A DNA stretch of 64,000 nucleotides from Actinomycetota bacterium (GTDB taxonomy: Bacteria > Actinomycetota > Actinomycetes > Nanopelagicales > Nanopelagicaceae). How positions within the stretch are numbered: the stretch's first letter is position 1; each line of letters opens with the position of its first letter. The notes under the pieces were generated by a model. That model was not told the origin of the DNA. It ran no database searches and saw only the letters and a program-made list of their open reading frames with translations. Location: NCBI GenBank assembly GCA_003569265.1, contig BGON01000001.1, positions 186,001 through 250,000 on the forward strand, given 5' to 3'. The position numbers and the translations under genes are program-made. Below, piece by piece: positions 55,658-63,428 of the stretch.

Positions 55658-56435
55658 ATTCAATTGGCTGTAAGAATGCAGCGCGGGTCTTAGTTCTCCG
55701 TAGCGCCGATAAAACCCCACTACCTGAGAGTGCCAAAAGAAGCGCTGTAAATATAGCCCGAGGAATATCCCATGCCATAGCGCTTGCAAAGTGAAAGATA
55801 AAGAAGCGAGAGAGATTCTCACTTATTGCTCCATTAGCAAGATATGACAACTGGGTATCGGCACCTAGCGCCCAAGGCCAGAACTGTAGATCCATTAGGA
55901 TTCCAAATATCTGTGCAGCGATGATGCCAAAAAAAATCAGAAGAGAAATTTCTTTCCAGCCTCTCAGTTTTTTGCCACCAAGCATGCCAGCGGCCATACC
56001 TATCCAAGCTGCTGCAAATACTTGATAACCCAGCCATGGACCAACACCACCGGTAAGTAGGGCTGAAACAAACATTGATGTAAGTCCCAAAATAAATCCA
56101 AAAGATGGGCCAAAGACACGAGCGCTGAGAATTAAAATAAACCACATCGGTTCAATTCCAACTGCTCCTGCACCTAGCGGGCGAAGGGCTGCAATCAGTG
56201 CAGATAAAACCCCTAAGAGTGCAACAGACTTAGCATCTAGGGCCGAGTTAGAGATCTGAATGATTACTAAAAAAAAGGCCAGAGTAAGTGCGGCCCAGAA
56301 GAACAGTTGTGTGCGCGGTAGAGATTGGCCGTTATAGAAAAAGGGCCAGAGAAATCCTGCAGCAGAAATCAACGAAGCCAGCGTAAGCACCGCTGTGCCA
56401 AGAGGAGAGAATCTGACTACGTCATTAGTGCGCAT
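55635..56435 (-). CDS. ECF transporter S component, probable cobalamin-type substrate
   Basis: Substrate-binding membrane subunit of an energy-coupling-factor transporter, 266 residues. It has about eight hydrophobic segments: an N-terminal pair of helices, then a core with ALRPLGAGAVGIEPMWFILILSARVFGPSFGFILG and GYQVFAAAWIGMAAG, typical of S components that dock on an EcfT. The operon begins with a cobalamin riboswitch, so a cobalamin or precursor is the best guess, as in CbrT-type systems. It overlaps the ATPase gene by 1 nt. Confidence 0.82.
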   Translation of the reverse strand: MRTNDVVRFSPLGTAVLTLASLISAAGFLWPFFYNGQSLPRTQLFFWAALTLAFFLVIIQISNSALDAKSVALLGVLSALIAALRPLGAGAVGIEPMWFILILSARVFGPSFGFILGLTSMFVSALLTGGVGPWLGYQVFAAAWIGMAAGMLGGKKLRGWKEISLLIFFGIIAAQIFGILMDLQFWPWALGADTQLSYLANGAISENLSRFFIFHFASAMAWDIPRAIFTALLLALSGSGVLSALRRTKTRAAFLQPIEFNERTKA

Positions 56436-58042
56436 TAGCTATGTGCCTCAATGGCTCGGACAACATCGCCAACTGTTAACCAAGGTTGTGGTGACATGAT
56501 CTTAGAAACCTGTGGTGCAAATGCTGGAGACGATAGGAGAACATCAATAGTTGGTCCATCAGCAACAATGTCACCATCTGCAACGAAGATGGTGCGGGTG
56601 GCTAATTCAGCAACAAGTTCAACATCGTGTGTAGCAATAATGACGCTGCGATTAAAGACTCGAGCAAAATCAATGAGTATCTTTGTTAAGACGCGTTTTG
56701 CCTGATAATCAAGACCTCTGGTCGGCTCATCCAAGATAAGAAGGTGTGGGTTAGCCGAAAGCACCACACTCAGAGCTAAACCTAAGCGCTGTCCTTCAGA
56801 TAAATCCCGGGGATGGGTATGGGCAGAGATTCCAGGAACAAGTTGGGCAAGGAGGGCATAGGTAGTGCCGCTTTGAACTTCATTGTCATGGTCTGCTTGC
56901 TTGCATTCTTCCGCAACGCTTTGCCCATACAGTAGATCACTTGGCTCTTGTGGAATGTAGCCAACGTTTTCACGCCTTTGCTTGCTATGTAATTTCTGCG
57001 AATCAATACCGTTAACGATTACTTCACCCGCAGCGTTATCACTGACCCCAGCAATTGCTCGAAGAAGTGAGCTTTTACCGGCTCCGTTGCGACCCATGAT
57101 TGCAACTATCTCATTTTCATAGATAGTTGCTGAAAGAGAGTTCACTGCATTTTTGCCACTATAGGAAATAGTTAAATCCTTAACTGTTACACATGACTTA
57201 GAAGAGCTAATTGGAGCTTCTTGTTTAATGACTTCATGAGAATCTCTAAACTCTTGTGTCATTCGGCGCATTTCTCGCACAGAAACGCCTATCTCTTTTA
57301 ACCCAAGAGCTCTAGCAAGTTCAACGATGGGTGGGGCGATAGGGGAGTTCATCAGGATTTGCTCAGGTGTTCCAACTACGGCAGAGCCTGCACCATTGAT
57401 GTGGACAATGCGATCAGCAAATTGAATAACCCGCTCTAACTTATGTTCGGCAATAACCACAGTCAGACTTAAGTCGTGGACTAAGCGGTGAAGAATCGAA
57501 AGCACTTCTTCTGCGGCAATCGGGTCGAGTGCACTGGTGGGTTCATCTAGAACTAAGACTTTGGGATGGGCAACTAAGGCACTGGCAATTGCAACCCGCT
57601 GTTGTTCTCCGCCACTTAAGGTTGCAATGCTACGATTTCTAAGGCTAGACAAGGACATTAAATCCAAAACTTCTTCAACACGCTTTCGCATAGTTTCATT
57701 GGAAAGATTTAAAGCTTCCATCCCAAAGACAAGCTCTTCTTCCACCGTATCTGCCACAAAGCCATTAATGGGGTTTTGTCCCACGATGCCAATCAAATGT
57801 GCTAGCCCGCCAGGTTTTACTTCTGCAGTTGATATTCCATCTACCTCAATACTTCCGGCCAAGATGCCGCCCGTGTGGTGGGGAACAAGGCCGTTAATAA
57901 GGCGCAGCAATGATGATTTACCTGAACCCGTTGGTCCGATGACAAGAACTAACTCGCCCTCTGTAATTTCAAGGGTGAGATCTTCAATCACTGTAGTTGT
58001 GGAGTTTGGATAGATAAGTGAAACATTAGAAAACTTAATCAT
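56435..58042 (-). CDS. ECF transporter ATPase, two fused ABC domains
   Basis: Energy-coupling ATPase of 535 residues combining the EcfA and EcfA' halves. The first has GPTGSGKSS, LSGGEQQRVAIAS and VLVLDEPTSALD; the second has GRNGAGKSS, a degenerate signature LSEGQRLGLALS and LLILDEPTRGLD. A fused ATPase with its own S and T subunits indicates a dedicated group I system rather than a shared module. It overlaps the T-component gene by ATGA. Confidence 0.92.
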   Translation of the reverse strand: MIKFSNVSLIYPNSTTTVIEDLTLEITEGELVLVIGPTGSGKSSLLRLINGLVPHHTGGILAGSIEVDGISTAEVKPGGLAHLIGIVGQNPINGFVADTVEEELVFGMEALNLSNETMRKRVEEVLDLMSLSSLRNRSIATLSGGEQQRVAIASALVAHPKVLVLDEPTSALDPIAAEEVLSILHRLVHDLSLTVVIAEHKLERVIQFADRIVHINGAGSAVVGTPEQILMNSPIAPPIVELARALGLKEIGVSVREMRRMTQEFRDSHEVIKQEAPISSSKSCVTVKDLTISYSGKNAVNSLSATIYENEIVAIMGRNGAGKSSLLRAIAGVSDNAAGEVIVNGIDSQKLHSKQRRENVGYIPQEPSDLLYGQSVAEECKQADHDNEVQSGTTYALLAQLVPGISAHTHPRDLSEGQRLGLALSVVLSANPHLLILDEPTRGLDYQAKRVLTKILIDFARVFNRSVIIATHDVELVAELATRTIFVADGDIVADGPTIDVLLSSPAFAPQVSKIMSPQPWLTVGDVVRAIEAHS

Positions 58043-58785
58043 GAAAGACCCACAACCGTTAAGCCGGCAATGACTACGGCCACATCAACTCGCGCCCATT
58101 TAATCGGGCGATACTTTGATCGCTTTTTACTTATCCCATAGCCCCTTGAATCCATCGCAGCAGCTAAATCAAGGGATCTGGCTAATGACTCTTCGAGTAA
58201 TGGAAGTGCAATACGTTTGAATGCTTTTATACCGTGGGTCTTCTGACCGCGCAGGCGTTGGGCCATGCGAATGCGTGAGACCGCAGAAACTAATTGAGGA
58301 AGCACTGAAGTGGCAATAACAACGCTAATTCCAAATTCATAGACATAGACCGGCAATACACGCAATAAACGATGTGGACTTGTCAGCGAAGCAGCTGCGC
58401 CAAAGACCACAAGAATTGCGCAGATGATGATTCCCTCAGAAATCGATGAGCTCAATCGCTCTAAAGTCACTGCGCCACCAATGCGAATACCGGGCATCCA
58501 ACTAGGCAGTGGCAGACGCGGGACAGTGAAAAGGTTTGTTCCTGGGATTGGCACCCCAATGAGCACACCGATAATGGCTCGAATAGCGATAATCCACACC
58601 GATAATTTCAAGGTGGCATTAAAGGATCGCCCCCAAGGCGCGTCATCTCTTTGTGTAAAGACAATCACTGACATAACACCCACTGCCGCAATGGCAAAGA
58701 CTGGGGAGTTCACTCGGGCTATTGCAAAGGCAATAGCGGCCGAGAAAATCCACCACGTCAGCGGGTGAAATGAAAGTTTTTTCAT
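58039..58785 (-). CDS. ECF transporter transmembrane (T) component
   Basis: EcfT/CbiQ-family protein of 248 residues with about five or six helices and two Arg-containing coupling-helix motifs, SRIRMAQRLRG and LAAAMDSRGYG, matching the conserved ARG-type motifs that contact the ATPases. It starts 7 nt after the stop of the secreted SCO2322-type gene and is co-translated with the ATPase. Confidence 0.9.
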   Translation of the reverse strand: MKKLSFHPLTWWIFSAAIAFAIARVNSPVFAIAAVGVMSVIVFTQRDDAPWGRSFNATLKLSVWIIAIRAIIGVLIGVPIPGTNLFTVPRLPLPSWMPGIRIGGAVTLERLSSSISEGIIICAILVVFGAAASLTSPHRLLRVLPVYVYEFGISVVIATSVLPQLVSAVSRIRMAQRLRGQKTHGIKAFKRIALPLLEESLARSLDLAAAMDSRGYGISKKRSKYRPIKWARVDVAVVIAGLTVVGLS

Positions 58786-58792
58786 CCGGGCT

Positions 58793-59326
58793 TTACTTGG
58801 TTTTAACTAATGCTTTTGGCATTGGGATTTCAACGCCGCACTCTTTAGCTGGGTAGCCACCAAGGCCGCAGATCAAGCCAGAGGAAGCAGCACGGATCTT
58901 TGTGACCTGTCCAAGAACATCAATTCCCTGAGAGGTTTTTGCAGTTCTCACACAGGTAGTGATTGTCTTTTTTGGTGTTTCACCTTTGGGTGCCCAGGCT
59001 TTTGAACCATACTCAATGACTAGTCCGATTCGCTTAGTGTCTTTATCACCTTTAACGCCGGCACAGATAGTTGCAAAGTCAGGTTTAACTTTTGGCGAAA
59101 GGGAAGGGACATCATCGCTACTAAATACAAAGGACCAGCCTTCAACTGCGCCATCAGCGATATCTACTGTTGGGCCAGTCATTGCAGCAGTCCAATTTGT
59201 TGAACCTGGAGCTGCTTGGAAATAACCCCAATAGCGCCAGCCTTTGCTTGCAGCCTGTGATTGGGGGATAAAGAGAACTGATGTGGAAAGGATGAGTATT
59301 GAAATAAGTAGTGCTTTTAACTTCAT
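58793..59326 (-). CDS. SCO2322-type secreted protein of the cobalamin ECF operon
   Basis: Exported protein of 177 residues, function unknown. A signal peptide of about 26 residues ends SQA|ASKG. The mature part begins GWRYWGYFQA and has VDIADGAVEGWSFVFS, PDFATICAG, IGLVIEYGS and ICGLGGYPAKECG, with four Cys that could form two disulfides. It matches the actinobacterial SCO2322 family, always seen by me in connection with this ECF system. The start at 59326 gives the signal peptide directly; GAGAGG lies ten nt upstream. First gene after the riboswitch, so it may capture cofactor outside the cell. Confidence 0.8.
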   Translation of the reverse strand: MKLKALLISILILSTSVLFIPQSQAASKGWRYWGYFQAAPGSTNWTAAMTGPTVDIADGAVEGWSFVFSSDDVPSLSPKVKPDFATICAGVKGDKDTKRIGLVIEYGSKAWAPKGETPKKTITTCVRTAKTSQGIDVLGQVTKIRAASSGLICGLGGYPAKECGVEIPMPKALVKTK

Positions 59327-59417
59327 TGTTGTGGGGCCTCTCGAATGTGAAAGAGTCTCACAGGGAGCAGTGCCGCGCGAAAAAGAGATAAACAAAAATC
59401 TCAAAGACATGTGGACC

Positions 59418-59442
59418 ACACCCCGCAAACCTCGGCGGGTGT
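59418..59442 (-). promoter_or_regulatory. GC-rich hairpin in the cobalamin leader (expression platform candidate)
   Basis: On the minus strand ACACCCGC pairs with GCGGGGTGT with one bulged base, about 90 nt before the first gene. T-rich sequence follows some 40 nt later. It may be the switch between aptamer and coding region, but the exact mechanism is not evident. Confidence 0.4.
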
Positions 59443-59452
59443 TTGTCTAAAA

Positions 59453-59571
59453 CCAATCATTAGGTAATCCGACTATACGGTTGCGGGTCAGCGTCGGATT
59501 TTCACCGAACTTCCCCTAATGAAGGGCGTATTAAGTTGTGTGCGTAGGAAAGCACATTGTGATGGGGTTGG
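59453..59571 (-). promoter_or_regulatory. Cobalamin riboswitch
   Basis: Minus-strand leader with the conserved core GGGGAAGTTCGGTGAAAAT followed by CCGACGCTGACCCGCAACCG (within 59475-59517) and the 3' block AGTCGGATTACCT. Possible P1 arms are CCAA...CAT (near 59562-59571) and ATGATTGG (59453-59460). In bound form these aptamers shut off downstream genes. It sits ahead of the secreted protein and the ECF transporter genes and assigns them to cobalamin supply. Confidence 0.88.
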
Positions 59572-59591
59572 CAACACGGCGCGCAAGCCCA

Positions 59592-59597
59592 TAGAGT
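59592..59597 (+). promoter_or_regulatory. -10 hexamer of leaderless aldo/keto reductase gene
   Basis: TAGAGT, 7 nt before ATG at 59605, back to back with the riboswitch leader. Confidence 0.55.
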
Positions 59598-59604
59598 TCT
59601 AGGC

Positions 59605-60606
59605 ATGGAATATCGTCGCCTTGGTAGCACTGGAATGTATGTATCTGAGATTTCTTACGGAAACTGGATCACTCACGGCTCACAAGTTGAAGCTGATGCA
59701 GCCATTAAATGTGTAAAGACCGCACTTGATTGCGGGATCACCACTTTTGATACTGCCGATGTGTATGCAGGAACACGAGCCGAGAAAGTACTTGGAAAAG
59801 CTCTTAAAGGTGTTCGACGTGAGTCATATGAGCTTTTCACCAAGGTCTATTGGCCAACTGGTTCTGGCAAAAATGATCGTGGGCTATCACGCAAACACAT
59901 CATTGAATCTTGTAACGCATCACTTAAGCGTCTTCAAACAGATCATATTGATCTCTATCAAATGCACCGCTTTGATTTTGAAACACCGTTAGAAGAATCT
60001 CTGAGCGCCTTCGATGATTTGATTCGCGCCGGAAAAGTTCACTACATCGGTTTCTCAGAATGGACTGCAAGCCAAATCGCTGCAGCACTTAAAATTCAAG
60101 ATGAGCGTGGCTATAACCGCTTTGTTTCCAGCCAACCTCAATATTCAGCGCTATGGCGAGTTATTGAAGCAGAGGTTGTTCCGCTCTCAGTAAAAGAAGG
60201 CATTGGTCAGATTGTCTGGTCACCAATGGCTCAAGGTGTGTTGACTGGTAAGTATTTGCCAGGAAAGAAGCCACCTGCCGGCTCCCGTGCCACCGATAAA
60301 AAGGGCGGCGCTGGAATGATTTCGAAGTGGATGAAAGATGATGTTTTAACTGCAGTCCAAAAGCTTAAGCCAATTGCCGATAAGGCAGGGTTGACAATGT
60401 CTCAGCTTTCAGTTGCCTGGGTTTTACAAAATCAAAATGTTTCTAGCGCCATCGTTGGTGCTACAAAGCCATCTCAGGTTAAGGAAAACGCGAAGGCTTC
60501 TGGAATCAAACTAGATGCAGATACTATGAAAGCAATTGATAGCGCCTTGGGGAATCTGCCTGAAAAAGATCCAGCTCAAAACATCAGCCCAAATCCAAGA
60601 GCTTAA
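59605..60606 (+). CDS. Aldo/keto reductase (potassium-channel beta-subunit-like)
   Basis: NADPH-dependent reductase of 333 residues. The tetrad is visible: Asp and Tyr in FDTADVYAGTRAE, Lys in LFTKVYWP and His in LYQMHRFDFETP. The C-terminal SPMAQGVLTGKYLPGK and IVGATKPSQVKEN bind the cofactor, as in the YajO/KvBeta branch. Substrate unknown; probably aldehydes. It is a single-gene unit whose stop shares TTAA with the convergent DUF3043 gene. Confidence 0.88.
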   Translation: MEYRRLGSTGMYVSEISYGNWITHGSQVEADAAIKCVKTALDCGITTFDTADVYAGTRAEKVLGKALKGVRRESYELFTKVYWPTGSGKNDRGLSRKHIIESCNASLKRLQTDHIDLYQMHRFDFETPLEESLSAFDDLIRAGKVHYIGFSEWTASQIAAALKIQDERGYNRFVSSQPQYSALWRVIEAEVVPLSVKEGIGQIVWSPMAQGVLTGKYLPGKKPPAGSRATDKKGGAGMISKWMKDDVLTAVQKLKPIADKAGLTMSQLSVAWVLQNQNVSSAIVGATKPSQVKENAKASGIKLDADTMKAIDSALGNLPEKDPAQNISPNPRA

Positions 60607-61133
60607 TTAACTACATCGCCCACTTTGGTTTGTGGGTGAGGAGCACGAAGGCGACGCATCTGTGTTGAGCGAAGCCATGCATACATCGCCAAGCCCTTTG
60701 TGTTAGAGGATGGGAATTTAGCCTGGACAAGACCCTTGATTTTTCGGCCAAGGAAAATGCCATCAACGACTGCGGCAAGCAGAACCGCATACATCAGAGC
60801 AATCGCTGCGAATTGAACTACTGGAATTTGAATCAACGTCAGAACCAGCACTATGAAAATAATTGGTAGGAAATACTCACCGATAGAACGGCGAGCATCC
60901 ACGTAGTTACGAACAAAGCGGCGCTCTGGTCCTTTATCTCGAAGTGGCAACGCGCCTTCGTCACCACGCAAATATGCAGCACGCGAGCTCACGCGATCTT
61001 GCCTAGAAGCCAACTTCTGGGCACGCTTTTGCTCTTTAGTCACAACAGGGGAAAGGGATGAAACCTTTACCTTTGCCTGGGCATCTTTGCGCTTTGGGGT
61101 TGGGCGGCCTTTGCCAGTTGATTCAGTAGTCAT
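60603..61133 (-). CDS. DUF3043 membrane protein
   Basis: Protein of 176 residues with a basic N-terminal half (GRPTPKRKDAQ, LASRQDRVSSRAAYLRGDE) and two adjacent membrane helices after RRSIGEYFLPIIF. It matches DUF3043, an actinobacterial family of unknown function located near ctaC (Rv2206 in M. tuberculosis). The start at 61133 has a -10 box six nt upstream; an in-frame start 14 codons earlier is unlikely. Confidence 0.82.
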   Translation of the reverse strand: MTTESTGKGRPTPKRKDAQAKVKVSSLSPVVTKEQKRAQKLASRQDRVSSRAAYLRGDEGALPLRDKGPERRFVRNYVDARRSIGEYFLPIIFIVLVLTLIQIPVVQFAAIALMYAVLLAAVVDGIFLGRKIKGLVQAKFPSSNTKGLAMYAWLRSTQMRRLRAPHPQTKVGDVVN

Positions 61134-61139
61134 GGGGCA

Positions 61140-61145
61140 ACTATA
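61140..61145 (-). promoter_or_regulatory. -10 hexamer of leaderless DUF3043 gene
   Basis: TATAGT, 6 nt before ATG at 61133. Confidence 0.58.
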
Positions 61146-61238
61146 GAAGGCATGAGCGAAACCACAAATATTCAAGGCAAGTCACAACTCGCGTGAGCGG
61201 TTGGGGAAAGGTAGGCTTGTCCCAAACAAGGAGAGAAA

Positions 61239-61583
61239 ATGACTACAGAAGTTACAACCACAGGTCTTGCCCTAACCGATGTTGCTGCTGCAAAGGTGGC
61301 TGCGCTTTTGGCACAAGAAGGTCGCGATGATTTGAATCTTCGTGTTGCCGTGCAACCTGGCGGATGCTCTGGACTTCGTTATCAGCTCTACTTTGATGAT
61401 CGCAATCAAGATGGCGACATCGTCCGTGAATTTGGTTCAGTCAAGGTAATCGTGGACAAGATGAGCGATCCTTACTTGATGGGTGCCACTGTTGATTTCG
61501 TCGACACCATCGAAAAGCAGGGTTTCACAATTGATAACCCAAATGCAGCAGGTTCTTGCGCATGCGGCGATTCATTTAACTAA
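61239..61583 (+). CDS. erpA: Iron-sulfur cluster insertion protein ErpA (A-type carrier)
   Basis: HesB/IscA-type carrier of 114 residues delivering Fe-S clusters to apoproteins. Ligand cysteines are C43 (GGCSG) and C107/C109 (SCACGDSF). In contrast to most first genes here it has a strong Shine-Dalgarno AAGGAG at 61228-61233, five nt before the ATG, which suggests high or controlled translation. In the window its clients could include MiaB, LipA, aconitase and the TRAM methyltransferase. Location beside ctaC and a PfkB gene is conserved. Confidence 0.92.
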   Translation: MTTEVTTTGLALTDVAAAKVAALLAQEGRDDLNLRVAVQPGGCSGLRYQLYFDDRNQDGDIVREFGSVKVIVDKMSDPYLMGATVDFVDTIEKQGFTIDNPNAAGSCACGDSFN

Positions 61584-61602
61584 CAAAGTTAAATAAAGGC
61601 CC

Positions 61603-61608
61603 TAGTAT
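61603..61608 (+). promoter_or_regulatory. -10 hexamer of leaderless PfkB kinase gene
   Basis: TAGTAT, 6 nt before ATG at 61615. Confidence 0.6.
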
Positions 61609-61614
61609 CGCTAT

Positions 61615-62592
61615 ATGAAAATTGGCGTTGCGGGTTCAGTTGGCTTAGATCATTTGATGACTTTCTCCGGAAAGTTCACTGACTCATTTGTTGCCGGTTC
61701 TTTAGAAAAAATCTCACTCTCCTTTCTTGTAGATAGCTTGGATGTTCGCCGTGGAGGATGTGCGGCAAATATCTGTTATGGCATGGGAGTCCTTGGTTTA
61801 AATCCAGTACTCATTGCAGCTGTTGGAAAAGACTGGCCAGATTATGAAGCCTGGCTCTCTCGTCACGGCGTTGACACATCTCATGTTTTAGTTTCAACCT
61901 CGTTATATACCGCCCACTTTATGGTCACAACTGATGATGACCTCAATCAGATTGCATCCTTTTTTCCAGGAGCGATGAGTGAGGCTCGCAACATTGAATT
62001 AGGACCCATCATGGAAAAGACGGGGCGCTTTGATATGGTCGTAATTTCCCCTGACGATCCAGAGGCGATGTTGCATCACTCTGATGTTTGTCGAAGCCAA
62101 GGCATTGCATTTGCAGCTGATCCTTCCCAGCAGATGGCACGTATGAGCGGGGAGGAGATCAAACTTCTCATCGATGGCGCCTCTTACCTATTCCTCAATG
62201 AATACGAATTAGCCCTGGCCATGCAGAAAACGGGCTGGAGTGATCGTGAGATTTTGGAGCATGTGAAAATCCGTGTAGTCACCTTGGGATCAAAGGGTGC
62301 AAAGGTGGAAAACGCTGCAGGTGAGTTCGTCCAAGTGGGAGTTCCGCAAGAGAAATCAAAGACAGATCCAACAGGTGTGGGTGATTCCTTTAGATCTGGC
62401 TTTATTGCAGGTCTGGCGTGGGGTTTGAGCCATGAGAGATGCGCCCAGTTAGGTTCTCTGATCGCAACCTACGTTATAGAGACGATGGGAACTCAGGAAT
62501 ATCGATTTACTAGTGCGCAATTTCTTGCCCGTTTTCAAGATGCTTACGGGGCAAAAGCTGCGGCAGAGATAGCTCCACACCTGAATTTTTAG
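61615..62592 (+). CDS. PfkB-family carbohydrate/nucleoside kinase (AdoK/CbhK-like)
   Basis: Ribokinase-fold kinase of 325 residues. The N-terminal substrate motif is GGCAANICYGMGVLGL, and the C-terminal anion hole with catalytic Asp is DPTGVGDSFRSGF. The same genomic position in M. tuberculosis holds Rv2202c (cbhK), which has been characterised as adenosine kinase, so adenosine salvage is the best hypothesis, but sugar kinases share these motifs. Confidence 0.82.
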   Translation: MKIGVAGSVGLDHLMTFSGKFTDSFVAGSLEKISLSFLVDSLDVRRGGCAANICYGMGVLGLNPVLIAAVGKDWPDYEAWLSRHGVDTSHVLVSTSLYTAHFMVTTDDDLNQIASFFPGAMSEARNIELGPIMEKTGRFDMVVISPDDPEAMLHHSDVCRSQGIAFAADPSQQMARMSGEEIKLLIDGASYLFLNEYELALAMQKTGWSDREILEHVKIRVVTLGSKGAKVENAAGEFVQVGVPQEKSKTDPTGVGDSFRSGFIAGLAWGLSHERCAQLGSLIATYVIETMGTQEYRFTSAQFLARFQDAYGAKAAAEIAPHLNF

Positions 62593-62665
62593 TCCTTAAG
62601 AATCTGTGACACGAACCACCAGGGTGGCCCCTTAAGCCGATGTCACCCCAGCGCGCTTTGCGCTC

Positions 62666-62671
62666 TATCCT
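62666..62671 (+). promoter_or_regulatory. -10 hexamer of leaderless ctaC
   Basis: TATCCT, 7 nt before ATG at 62679. It selects this ATG over the in-frame ATG at 62640. Confidence 0.55.
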
Positions 62672-62678
62672 TAGCCCT

Positions 62679-63428
62679 ATGCCGCTAACAACGCTTAAGT
62701 TTATTCGTGGGGTTGTTTTTCTTGCTCCCGCACTCTTGCTCACGGGCTGCTCAAAAGTTTCAGGTCTTGGCTTTGAAGAGGGGCTATCTAGTGTTAATGA
62801 TGAGTCTTTATCCCTTTGGCAAGGCGCATGGATTGCCGCCGGTGTTGTTGGGGTCTTCACATTAATTTTGATTCTATGGCCAGCGTTTTTCCATCGTCTT
62901 AAAAAAGACAGCCCAGAGTTTCCAAAGCAGACCCAGTACAACATTCCTGTTGAAGTTCTCTACACAATCATTCCTTTCATCATCGTGGCAGTGCTTTTCT
63001 ATTTCACAGCGAAGAAGGAAACGATAATTTCTGCAAAGACAGATACCTATAAGCATGAAATTACTGTTGAGGGAATTCAATGGTCGTGGCAGTTTGGTTA
63101 TCCAGAAGCTGGTCCTGATGCTCTAGTCACTGGAACTCCTGCTCAAGCACCAGTTCTCTATGTGCCACTGGGTGAAAAGGTCCGCTACACAATTACATCT
63201 AATGATGTTATTCATGGATTCTGGATTCCAGCATTTATGATTCAGATGCAGAATCTGCCAGGTGTCACCAACCACTTAGAGTTCACCGCTAATAAGCTGG
63301 GTGACTATCCTGGGCGATGCAATATTTTGTGTGGACGAAGTCACGCACAAATGTTGTTCACAGTTCGCGTTGTAACACCAGCGCAGTACCAGACTTATCT
63401 TGAAACCTTGAAGGGGAGCAGCGCATGA
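62679..63428 (+). CDS. ctaC: Cytochrome c oxidase subunit II
   Basis: Subunit of the aa3 oxidase that accepts electrons at CuA. From 62679 a lipoprotein signal ([16 protein letters not shown]) has its lipobox Cys at C24. Two membrane helices follow (around 50-70 and 90-115), then the cupredoxin domain with [10 protein letters not shown] and the CuA motif [14 protein letters not shown]. An in-frame ATG at 62640 would add 13 residues without any ribosome site. It overlaps ctaD by ATGA. No cytochrome c fusion is seen. Confidence 0.94.
   Translation: MPLTTLKFIRGVVFLAPALLLTGCSKVSGLGFEEGLSSVNDESLSLWQGAWIAAGVVGVFTLILILWPAFFHRLKKDSPEFPKQTQYNIPVEVLYTIIPFIIVAVLFYFTAKKETIISAKTDTYKHEITVEGIQWSWQFGYPEAGPDALVTGTPAQAPVLYVPLGEKVRYTITSNDVIHGFWIPAFMIQMQNLPGVTNHLEFTANKLGDYPGRCNILCGRSHAQMLFTVRVVTPAQYQTYLETLKGSSA

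Noticed and set aside
62593-62678. Hairpin CCACC/GGTGG as a terminator before ctaC
   Set aside because: The stem is short, the loop very small and no T run follows. It overlaps an alternative ctaC 5' region, so the evidence is insufficient.
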